The notes under the pieces were generated by a model. It had not been told where the DNA came from. It saw only the letters and a program-made list of their open reading frames with translations, and made no database searches. The position numbers were made by a program, and so were the translations under genes. This document shows, in pieces, positions 1-12,100 of a DNA stretch of 64,000 bases. This DNA comes from Spirodela intermedia (Eukaryota > Streptophyta > Magnoliopsida > Alismatales > Araceae): contig LR746268.1 of assembly GCA_902729315.2 (NCBI GenBank), positions 3,589,501 through 3,653,500 on the forward strand, read 5' to 3'. Positions within the stretch are counted from its first letter, which is position 1; each line of letters begins with the position of its first letter.

Positions 1-472
1 ATGGGACAAGGGATCTAGTTACCCCTCCACCAAATGATGTAATATTCCTCTTCTAGTTAGAACCTTTCAAATATATCTTGACCATTGTATCAAATTATAT
101 TTAGTTAATTTGAACTCCACAAGCATCGCACGGAGTTCTACTAGTAATCATGGACCACTAGGACCAAGGTTAGAATCCCTCATGGAAAAAGGATCTCCCA
201 TAGAGGATCAAGAAATATCTCCCACATTTGTCATTTCAAGAAAACGACCAGATTCACCAGATCCAGTATTTGGTCAATAGATCTCAATGGAGGTGAAGAA
301 AAAAATGGTACAAGAATCATAATTGTAGGAGCATAGATCCAGTAGTCACCAGATCTAGTATTCTATCAACAGATCTCAATAGAGATGAAGGAAAAACGGT
401 ACTTTAACCGTAACTGTGGGAGAATAGATCACTGAGAAAGGAAAAATTGCACCTAGATTCGCTCTAATACCA
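1..472 (-). mobile_element. Decayed Ty1/Copia internal region (leader and gag start), cut by window edge
   Basis: Reading leftward from the LTR at 473-1196, the minus strand first shows a primer-binding site, then a leader, then a gag-like stretch near 130-20. That stretch reads as a variant of the Copia gag opening (KLTKYN..QWSRYI..VLTRRGILHHL) and is broken by stop codons. The leader contains an imperfect internal repeat (GATCTGGTGA / GAGATCT-type words around 240-400). Most of the element lies beyond the left edge, so integrity and the second LTR cannot be judged. It sits in the region expected to be a downstream intron or the 3' flank of the J-like gene. Confidence 0.6.
461..472 (-). other. 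Retroelement primer-binding site (tRNA-Met type)
   Basis: The minus strand reads TGGTATTAGAGC directly after the LTR terminus. The canonical plant Copia primer site is TGGTATCAGAGC, so this differs at one position. Confidence 0.65.
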
Positions 473-1196
473 TGTAGAAGATTTGAATCTGATCTGGTGC
501 ATTGACAAGTAATCACAACGCCCGTGGAGAGAAAAACTTATATTATTTGATAAAAGGAAAAAACTCACATACAAAGGAAGCAAGGTCTGATATTTATATC
601 AAACCCACAGAAGGTTCTAGACACACAAGCATATATAACTACAAAAAACGTAAGGTATAGTAAACAGTATATCGGACACATCCCAACAATAGTAATTAAA
701 AAAACTAGGAAATGATAAAGTATGAATGAAAATAAATCACAAGATCAAAACTTTTTTGAAGCAGATATTACTACATGTCCTACATAGTTGAATGAAAACT
801 GAATTCATGTGAATTCCAAATCACTCAAGGGTTTTATACCAAAAGGGTAAAAGTCACGCTATCCTTCTGATCCTCAGAATAAATGAGAACTATCCTTTCT
901 TGTTAGAAATCGTGCTGGACTTTGATCATCTCTGAACACCTCCCTTCCTTCTTGTCTGTGCTAGTAGTGAACACGAGAGAGAGAGAGAGATGAAAAGAAG
1001 AAGGCCGAAGACCTAAATTTCATCATACACTAATGTTTACATGTTGGTTGGTATTTATACCGACCAGCTGTTATGAAACGGGAGAGGGTAAACCGGACCG
1101 GTTCAATTTGAACCAGTTCAGTCTATTGTTTTGTTTCAAGGTACGATGGACAGAGAAATAAAGGACGAAACAGTAAATGAAAAATTATTTCTAACA
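473..1196 (-). repeat. Copia LTR (724 bp), 5' LTR of a minus-strand element
   Basis: On the minus strand the block opens TGTTAGAAAT at 1196 and closes CTACA at 473, the usual TG...CA ends. It is followed at once by a primer site complementary to initiator tRNA-Met. A short GA microsatellite lies near 975-989. Only one LTR is inside the window, so no LTR-LTR age can be estimated, and no target-site duplication can be confirmed. Confidence 0.65.
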
Positions 1197-3102
1197 TTCT
1201 CATTACGAAAATTTTAAGATCACTCTTTCACCCTATCATAAAAAATAGCAATTATACTTTTATGGCAAGAAGCTTTGCAATGAAAAATAAAGATTATTCT
1301 CGCTCCAAATTGCCAAATATGTCACACAGGTCAAGCACCCATTCATTGTTATGAACCTTTTGTACCCATCACTAATGGAAAAAGATCTCCATATTTGAGC
1401 CATCAATCAAGGGGAATGGTCATTTAACGAAGGGACCATCTACAGTTAACCTTTGCCTTCTATGATAGGGCAGGTTATCCAATCATTCTTCTACTTTTCT
1501 ATTTGGGCCGATTTCTTTCCTTGAAACTCACCTTTCAACAGGTAGGATGAGGACATTGACTTTGAAGTTTGGCTCACTCTATTTAGGTAGTGTAAATGTA
1601 AGCCAATTTTATAATGGGCTTATCTATTCATTGCCAATTAATTTTCAGCTAGACAACCTGATAACATTAGCAGTATAGTACATTTAAGTGATCATTTATA
1701 GAGATAACCCCCATCCTTGACCCAATTATGATAGCCACTTGCACAATGGTGCCATTTGAAGAGTCTTTGATATTGATAAGACTGAGCCCTCCACTCTCTC
1801 TATCTGACTATGCTTTCTCAATTGACCTTCTGACATCCTCTAAGCCTGGCTCTACTATCTTTGAGATCACCAACAATGGCAAACAATATATAGGAAGGCA
1901 GGATGACACCCTTAAATGAAACAAGCCTCTCGTCACAGGAGAAAAGCTATGCTCACCCGATTTTCACAGATTTTCTTCCTTTCAATCTCGCAACATGCCA
2001 TCGTAAGGCACTACTAGTAAGTGGCATCCACAAATAAGATACAATAAAAACATCTTTCTTATATTCTACTAATAAAACTGCCCTCCCAGCGTCCTTTCCC
2101 ATGTTTACCTCCTACAGAGACAATTGTCTCATAACTGGCTGTAACTCTAGATGTCTTTCATGAAATTTCAGCGACAGCTGGAGAACATCTCCTACATTGT
2201 GACTGAAAAACCGACTTAATTACAAACCCCGAGTTGTGATACGTACAGTTCTTGTGGTTAAATCCGTAATATAGACTTTCTGCCTTCTATTATGGCCTGG
2301 AATACAGTCCATCCATTTCCTCAAATAATCCGGCCTGTTGAGACTGGCAGCCACTGCGGTTAGGAATAAATTGTTCCATCCAATCACGGTTATAATCAAC
2401 ACACCTAATTAAGGAATTGGTTGCAATGATGAAACTTATGCTATTATGGCCTGGAACCAAAAGTAAGCTTTGAATAACTATGTCAAAATATTTGGACAAT
2501 CTGTTAAAAGAGATCAGTACCAAACAATTCGTTTAGATGATCCAAATAGCAGAAAAAGGCAATCGGTTAAAAGAGAATTATCCTGCATATTTTTACAGAC
2601 ATTGAGGTAAAACACTCGAGGAAGAAGCTAAGCCTTACAATGGTATTAAGCCACCTCAACAGACCAAATATGATTCCAAAGGTTTCATGAACAAATTAGC
2701 CTTTGAGGTCTCATTGAGGATACATATCCACCCAGAAGTATTATTAAATATGGTTAGCAATGGATACTACAACTAGAAATGCAAAATGACAAAGAGGATA
2801 AGTAGGATAGTTGAACATATGATTGGATCCAAAAATATAAAGCACTGGAGAGAAGCCAATTCCCTACCCACAAGTCAATGTAGTAGGACAAGGGGTACAT
2901 CTGTTGCATTTTAAGAATCTAGGTTCACATTCAATTTGTCTTTTCAAGTTAGACATCTAATAAAAAAAAAATCAAGTTGTCACAAGTGATAATCATAGTC
3001 AACCATTAACATAACAGTTTCACATAATATCAATATATATAAGAAAGAAGAAAGTAGTTCCATGTACAACCGATATGTACACAAGGATAATAGAAGCCAG
3101 AC
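1197..3102. other. Non-coding stretch, probably intron of the J-like gene
   Basis: It is AT-rich and lacks an exon I can match to the expected continuation after the HKV residues of the J-like protein. Short open frames near 1730-1919 and 2220-2523 show no recognisable domain. I read the block as intron sequence between the last visible exon (3103-3138) and exons off the left edge. An undetected small exon is possible. Confidence 0.4.
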
Positions 3103-6100
3103 CTTATGCTGTCCACTTTTTGCGATAAAATTCTGCACCTGAAATGCAAGATAAGAAATGCTTAATCAAATGAACAGAATCTTATCTGAAATCGCATCAT
3201 GAAATTACATAATGAAAAATCAAAACAAATAGATCACTAAAAATCATGAATATGTAACGCAAGTAAAAAAATTATAATTCCTTTGAAACACTACATTATT
3301 TTAGCAGCCAAATCCTTGGTAGACAAACTTTTCCTTTTGTCTTCGCAAGATTGAACGACTTTTGCCACATGAAAGGGGTGAGCTTTCCACTCTTAGAGTC
3401 CTGGATGAGGGCCATGCACCATCTTAGCCCAGACTTCTAACTTTTGTTTATGAGATCTCTTTTACCATATGAGTTTTATATATACTAGTATGTATCTAAT
3501 ATGGCTCCAACACAATATATTTCGGGTAGGAGGGAAAAGAGTTCAAGGCGGGAGTGTAAGGGGTTTTTACCAAATGTCCAGGGAGGGGGACTTATGATAG
3601 AAATAGGGCTCTCAACAGAGGGAAAGGGGAATCGAGTCTTTTGATGCTAAGGGGAGGGCGGTGACCCTCTCAAATGGTCACCAAAAAGCTAGGGTTCCGA
3701 TGGAGCCCTGTTTATCGTTCTCTATCAACTTTCTATTCCTGTGCTACTGTTTCATTGATTTTCTATTTGGTTTCTTCACTGGAATCCGGAACCCTATCAA
3801 TATCCTTTTTCTTTTATAAATGGACAACGATTCTGTGTTACTATTGACAGTGGAAAAAACGTAAAATTCTTTCTCAGTTTCCTAGTTTTTTCGTTTCCTC
3901 ATTTGTCGGTTACCTAATCCATCAGCTTCCTAGTTTTTTAGTTTCCTCATTTGTCAGTTACCTAGTCCGTCAGCTTCCTAGTTTTTTAGTTTCCTCATTT
4001 GTCGGTTACCTAGCCCGTCAGCTTCCTAGTTTGTTAGTTTCCTAGTTGGTCTCCTTAACCTAGGTAGTTTCCTTTTTTTGTGCCCAAGGTAAGTGTGAAC
4101 AACTAGCAATTGATCTATGATTTATGTAGAAGAAGAGATTTTTTCCCAACAGTTTATCCTTTTATGGCTTCCATCATACATTTTCAAAAAAAAACGTCAA
4201 AAATTGCACCACGAAATAAAAAGATTGATTCCATTTGAAAATGGCTAAATAAGGAAAACACTCCTCCAATATATCTTGAAAAGGACAAGAACAAGGGCAA
4301 CAGAATGAACCAATGAAATACACAGAACTTCAGACAGCAATGACTGCTTTTACATTTCCACAATACGGTCTTGTGTTTTGCTTTCGGATTATCAATGTGT
4401 TGTTGTCAACGACTTTAAAAGTTCACCCAGTAAAATAAAGTGAATGGATGGCCTTCCACGAGTATTGTGAAACAGTCTATGCAAGCAAAATAAGTGAGAA
4501 ACATTTATGGTTTAGAGTACCAGTGTTTCCCTTGAGTAGTAAAGGATGCGTGGCAAACCAAGTATAGATGTTGCAATCCAGTCAACAATAGCATCTACTG
4601 AGAGGTCACCATCGTATCTAAACACAGAATGTAACAAAAATGAGTTTGGTCTCCTATAATACCCCAAGGAAAGGCACAAAGACTCTTGAAGTGCAGATGC
4701 ATCTAAAACCGGTCAATATTCAAATAGGTCGTGCAAAATTATTTTGCTATCTAAAATAATGGAGTACAACTCACCTCGTGTAACATCGTGAGCTTCTACA
4801 ATTAGGAGAAAATGCAACAAGGGCAGGTAAGCCTGTGAGGAAAAATCAAAATGAAAACGTAATCACAACATTTCACTAACCAGGAATAAGGTGGCTATCA
4901 CATATAACGAAGAAAGGATCCTAATTTAAGTTGAGATCTATTTTAAGCTACTATTGGAATTCCAAAGGTTTGTTTATGCGTTCAATTGGACCTGAAAACA
5001 TTAAAGTTGAATCCCGCAAGTGAGCAGTATTAAGACAATGAAACTGAAGGTTATTTGATCATTCCATAAAAACTATCAAGAGACCTTAAAATTGTCGAAT
5101 CATTGTTATGATATTATTGTAGCACTAATGAAACACAATATCCGAAATTGGGAAATGATGATGATAAAGAGAAAATATACTGGTCACCGCCCACTACCCA
5201 GAAGGTATAGCATCAACTAAGAAAACATGGCATACCTCAGCAAAAGTTAAACTTTCGAAATTCTTAGCCCCAACAAATAAACCTAGAGTCAGTTTAATCA
5301 TTCACAGGCATGTTCAAAAAAAGCTTATTTTGTCTTAGACATTAAGGCTTTCAATTACATAGCTTAAAAACAATTCTTGCAAGGAATGCATGAGAGATTT
5401 TCCTGCTCTTTCTACACTATATGGCAGCCCCTACATCTGGTTCTGAAAAGAATTGAACAAACTTCAGATGCAAAATTATATGGGCAATGGATGATGGAAG
5501 TGATTTGACAATTGAAAATGATCCTGATTGGTATTGGGATCAGGATTGGAGTGACCAATTGGACTCCACAATTTGATCCTTTGAACCCATGTTCTGCAAC
5601 GGAGTAACATAGGCTAGACAGTAATGTAGCAACTAAACGTACACATCTGGTATGGGTGGCATAGCATAGTTAACCAAACATTCAGAATTTCAGTACATGT
5701 TCAGTTTGTTACATCCAAGATCATATGGAATCTAATATTTATAAAAAGGTGCTTTATCAATAGACATGTGCAAGAGATAATTGAATTTGTCCATGTCTGT
5801 TTAATTTTCAACTGAAGTTAATACAATCTGAAAGTGAGCTTGATTAAATCTCCTTATGGTATCAAGTCTCCAGCTTATAGTTTGCTCATTTTTGACGTTT
5901 CATAACTTTTTGTCATTCACCTTTGTTTTTCAAGTGTCTACTGGGATGGCACTAATCAGGTAGGACTATGATTTATGTTTTGAAGGAACTACCATGTCGG
6001 AAAAATGGCTGCCCGGTGGACCTCCTTTCTGCTAAGAATGATGCAAACTCAACTTCACCAAGCTCCACAATTCCGGTGTTGGCAACTCCATCCAATAAGC

Positions 6101-9100
6101 TTGCTGTTGATGAGGGGTGGAAACCATAATGAACAGGAAATGAGACAACCACAAGGCTTATTATAGCAAAACAATGCCTTTACTTCAAATAATTTATACA
6201 ACATGAAACAAGCACTGAATATTGAGTGTGCCTAAGAACATTTACATTGTCATAAAAAGTTTGACTGCAGAAGATCACAGCCTATCTTTAACGGATTTTC
6301 AATAAAAAAATGAAAACAAATAGAGCATCATATAATACACAGGAAAAATAAGGGTACCTGAACCTACTATAAGACTCGAATTAATATCACTAAGCACAAA
6401 ACCTGTAAATTGTATCAATAGTTAACTTATTTTTAGTGGCTCACTGAGCCAATAATGTGCCCAAAACTTCTCTTACTGCAAGTTTACTAGGGAATACAAG
6501 TCCATGATGAATCAACATGCCTTAGCATCCCCGCACAAACGTAGAAATTTTAGGAGGATAAGAGTTTTAGATGAGGTGTAGGATACTTGAACTGATCAAA
6601 GAGTTTGGATAACTCATACGATCATCACAAGGAACTTCTAAGTGATGTCATTTTAGAACTACCAATAGAAATCAGTGAGAGCGTTTCTCTGACCAAGGAA
6701 TCTAAGCTTATTGAGGCTTCATATTCCCACTTTTTACATGATAGTTTAGACTGTTGTGCATATAAGGCTGATGCATTGGCATGTGCATGTCTTTTACAGG
6801 TAGATGCACATTCAATTCACTTTAGGGACAACTGTTTTGGAAACCATATGAGTCAACCGGAAATTACTAATTCTATTAACAGACCATCTTCATTACTTAC
6901 GTTGCAAATATAATATACAGATATACATATGACACATCTCCAAAAGATGAGGAAAAAAAATGGATACACCTGACTGATAGATACTACATTCCACCAGTAT
7001 CTACAATACCAGTATCTGTATAAATTGAACATTCACATGTGTAGCCATGTCAACCTGATACGCCCCCACTGTTAACCTACAGTCCGAGAAGGAAAAAAAC
7101 CTAAAAAAGCCCTCATTAAGTAGGGTTTTCGGTTGAGTAAAGTGGTCCAGAATTTAGGAAACAAACTAGGATATGTCTTTCCCCGATAATGTAGAGGGCA
7201 CCCCTTTTGGTGAGTCGTAAGAGGAGAGGGGGGTAGATCTCTCGAACCATCTCCCACACAGTGGGCTGGATTCCATCGGGATTTAGTCTGTCCTTCACCT
7301 TCTACCCTGTTTTTGCCCTTTGTTTACCCTGTTACCCTCGGGATCAAGTTTTCCTGGTGGAATCGTATCACAACCATACAGAATTTATTACTGCATATCT
7401 ACATCTACAACTTCTTCCCTACTGTTCTCACAAATCTCACGGTACTTTCATCAACCTTCCTCCGATTAAGAACAATTTACACCAATGATGAATTTGAAGC
7501 TATGCATCAGAAGATTCAAGCACTGAAGCATATGGTTCGTCAGTTTCTGGCAGATATTTATTCTTCACATTAAGATGTGGGACCTAAATTTCTGATTCGA
7601 TGAAAGCAGTAAATATTCAAAAAACACCAGGACTCATTTCTCATTTTGATGATCATGAAACATTTTCCTGAATTCTTTAATGTGTCCTGGCTTGTAAGAA
7701 CTTCTTCTATTTCTACCTCAAGATAGGCTTTTGCTTTCCTCTTCTTATTTAAGTTGCAGATAGCTTCCCCTCACATTTTTCTATGGTACCTTCTACACGT
7801 ACAATACTGGATTAGTTATCCACGCACAGAGGACTCCATGTAACTAGCTTTAAATATTTGGTCAAATGTTTCACGTGATACCAATTACCACATACAAGAA
7901 ACCCTTCCAGAGAAGAAGCAGCATAATCTTCTGATAGCAACACATAATTCCAAGAATAATCATTTGATTGAGTTCTCAAAATATATAGGAGCTTTTAGAC
8001 ACACTATTCCTGTTCTTGATAGAGAGAGATGTAGAACATAATTCCAAGAAACGAAGGCCTAGAAACTGTGACCCAAATGGTGGTACTGCCGAACATGTTT
8101 CGGCTCCATTTAATGGAAAAATAAAATCCAATTAGGGTTTGAACCTATTTTGAAAGAGCTAAGAAAAAAATAATTAGAGAACTGCAAAAAACATTTTCTG
8201 CTTCTCTAGTTCTAAGAGTTTCTAAAAAATCGAGAAAATGGTTTTTAACTATTTAAAAAGAAAAAAAATGGGTTAACAAAATAATTCTGGTTATAAAACG
8301 AATAATGAAAGAACTTGAAAATTGAATGTTAGAAAACATTGAGAAATTAATAAAAATTTATTGGTTTCAACCCTGCGACATAAAAGAACTGGGAAAAGAA
8401 TAGAATTGTGGATTTATTTCTGGACAGATAATATTTCTTTTCTTTCTTCATCCTTTGCATTGAAAGAACAGATAAAAAATGATATGATTCAACCTCGGAC
8501 CATTTTGAATGTAACAGAAATTTTTGAAGGCTCAAAACGTCTAAAGCTTAAATCCAACTTAGCATGCTCCAAAAGCGTGAATAGAGCCTTAGTCTCCTAA
8601 GATCAGTATGGTTTCTCCTTTTAATGAGGTTATTTATTGTTCTATTATTTGATCCTACTTTTAAGGAGAAGAAAATGTCGGCTTATTTAAAGGTCCACAC
8701 ATTGTAGCAGCACATTTTCAAAGATTGGTAAAACTTTTGTTATATCTAAAGATTTCTCTTCACTTGTGGACCAAGGAATATTATTCTGATCTTTGTAGGT
8801 TAAAGGTCATCCAAATCAATACTTCCTGACTCGAGGATTGAGATTCATGCCACGTGGATTTAAGGTACGATTTTGTTCTTAACTTCCACTCTGTTGGAGA
8901 AGGTGGAGTGACCTTCCCTTCTTTCCTTAAAGAGACCTTGTTTAACAACACTGATAATTAAGGTATTTGCGTCCACTCTGGATCATATTCAACCTCTCAC
9001 TTCCTATCACGTTGTATCTTAAAGTAGAGGAACTTCATTAAATTGGTTTCGCAAAAATATTGTTGGTCACAGATTTTGAGTGTCTCAGATTGGTGAAAAA

Positions 9101-12100
9101 TTATATCCACTCATAGTAAAAAATTATATACTTGATTTCCAATCTCATCAAGCCATGAAATTGTATCTCCTATAGTTTACAGCAAACAGTTAAATTTCTG
9201 ATGTGTGACAAGATGAAGGTCCTCAGTACTTGTGGAGATGCAATAACCTCAGTGTGATTGTACAGCTAGATTTAGAGAACTTGTGGAGATGCAATAATCT
9301 CAGTACTTATTTGAATAAAATGTAATAAAAACAGAAAGATTGGCATCGTCCAAAACACTTACAAATTCTTTTCCAGGCTTTAGAAAAGTTTGCACAGCGG
9401 TGGCTTCCTGCTGAGTAAGCCTGGATCATAAAGTTAATCAGAGTTGTATACCATCAAAACTCTTTGGAACATGCTAAAGGACTAATCCCAAGTAATTATG
9501 CCGGTAGAAGACAGAAAACCAATCATATAGCTAGCTATAAGACCAGCAGATCATGTTTTCCCAGGTACTGAACATGGAATAATAGATGGACACAACAGCT
9601 GGTGTTGCTGAAATATTTAATGCCAAAGAATTTGGTAACCACCTGTATTAGCCATGTCTCATTTTTCCCAACACTAGAAAAAAAGTCCTCTGATGTAAGT
9701 TTTCCCTCAGCTTTTTCCATTGAATCTAGTCCATCGATCACATGAAAATAGGAATAAAAGAAGAAAGTAAGAACTTTGCCACATAATTTATGTCACAAAG
9801 TAAAGATAAAAAAGTATAAATTGAAAGTATCTTAATTACCAGAAAAAGAAACGTTTAGCAGAGGGATGGGTACTTGTGCAAACTGCTTCCCATCATATTG
9901 CTTTTTGACTGTTTCAATAATATGCTGCAGGCAATAATTCAAATCACAAGATCACATAAATAATAAGGGGTGTCAACGGGATAGAAAAGCCCGAACACAG
10001 GCACACTTGTCCCAGATTTTTTCCAAATTTAGGCGTGAAAATTAAATGCAAGAATTAAAATTTTCTCAGTGTGTCCCACTACTTGGGCAGGTCTGGCCTT
10101 TGATACCTCCAACCCCGCTTATCACCTTTTTCCATGCTGCGACCACCATGTTTCCCAAACCCGAGCACACTCATCATGCCGCTTAATCTGACATCACCTC
10201 AATGCCTTCTCCAAGACACAATATTCCATTTGCCCCCCCGGCAGACCCTCACCGATTGCACTCTTTGAATGACCCTAGAAATAAACTTGTCGGATTTCCA
10301 ACCCCCATAAAGCATTACATAGCACGGAGGATGGGTGGGTCAGGCTTGAGTTTTAAAAATATCTACCCCTCAGCCCATTGGCACACCTAAAAGCTATAGT
10401 AGCTATTTCGAGAAAAATGTAATCTAGATGCTAATGAAAATACATTGCATAAGTCATTCCAGCTACATGGATAAATCCCTAAATACTAGTCAACACTGAA
10501 TCCTTTCAATTAATTCTAGTTTACAAAACTAAATCAAAGCATTTTGCAACAAAAAGCAAATCTCACCAGCTGCTCATCAACCCCAAATATGTCGTAATCT
10601 CTTTTTAACAAGGGATTAGTCAATAGCTCAAATGCGTATCGTATCTGCAAATATTCCAAAACATGTCATAAGCAAAGGAATAAAATCCATTTACTAAGTA
10701 TAACCACTAGTTTCACTTCAAAGTCAATAATAAATCGATTCATTAATCAATAAATCGTGTCATTTCTTAAAAAGAGTTGATTAAGAAAAAAACCCCATAA
10801 CATTTGTCAAGCAAATGGTCAGAAACCACATTCACATTTCCATTTACTTTTCTTGAAGACAAGATCAATTACGATACCAAGCATTCGGCAAAACATCAAG
10901 TTCTACCAGTCTCAACATTGCCCAGATAAATGCGAATATGAAAAAAAATCTTCAATTAACTACAAACGTTTTAACTGTTTATCAAACAAAATCAAGTATG
11001 TACGTTTCAACATGCTACTGGTATCACACAAATAAAAACTAATTCTCATTTTAACTAGACACCACTAAAATTATATTCCTAATATAAAATACTTTATAAA
11101 TATAATAATGAAAATGAAACAGATAAAAAATCAGGGAGAATAAGTAATACAAATCAATGCCTACCCATCATAGGAGTCTGAAAAAATATAAATTCAATTT
11201 AATATCAAACGATAGAATAAATGCTAATGAAAAACAGAAAATTGAGAATATCTTCTATAAAATAACTACTGTAAAGAAACTGGCTTTTAAATCACACATT
11301 CACCTAATACAGTTCCCAACCAATGTAATAGAGACCTTTTTGTGGGGCCTACCATATGCTAGCAAAAACCACCCACATAAAAACTCACAAGCAAGTAACA
11401 TATTAGGCCTGTGGGCTCAGCAGCATGGACAACTGGAAACACTGCACATTGTATCCTAAAAAGCTCAAGCCTAAACAAAACCTATAATTTAATATAATGT
11501 CGAAAGAAGAGGAAAAAGATATGGGGAATAGAACCAAAGAGAAGAGATACATCAGGCATGTACAACTGGTGTCTTAATTATACATATGTGGGTAAACAAA
11601 ACAGATTAATAACTACACTTAGCTTGCCTAGAGTAAAGATAAATTAGATTGAATTTATTCCTTGTAAAATTCATTATCCTCTACCTTATCTTCCAAACAT
11701 AACTAGAGACAATTCCCTATAATTCAACTTTTTTTCAAATAAAGGGTCAATTGCCATATTCTATGTCTTATCATCTTGTACATGATCGTTTCTTAATTAT
11801 TACAATAGATTTGAGCATTCTCACCATTTCAATGCTAACATCTCCTAAGAAAAATGATAGCCTCAGTAACTTTATTAGCCCATGAGTCATTTTTCTGTAT
11901 TTACCCTCTACACGACATACCACATATTGTCTCTTTGACGCTGCAGAAACTAGAAGAACAGATGATTGAATCAGGTTCAGCTATGCCAAAGTATTATGAA
12001 AGTAAAATCACAAACTTGAGTCCACAAGGAACGTGATTTAGTTGAAAACTCTTTGTCCTAAATCCACATAACGTAGAGATTTCGTCCCTTGAATCCACAA

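Noticed and set aside
7261-7573. Overlapping plus-strand frames possibly marking a gypsy leader/gag
   Set aside because: No primer site, paired LTR or polymerase could be recognised, so I noted it only within the intron description.
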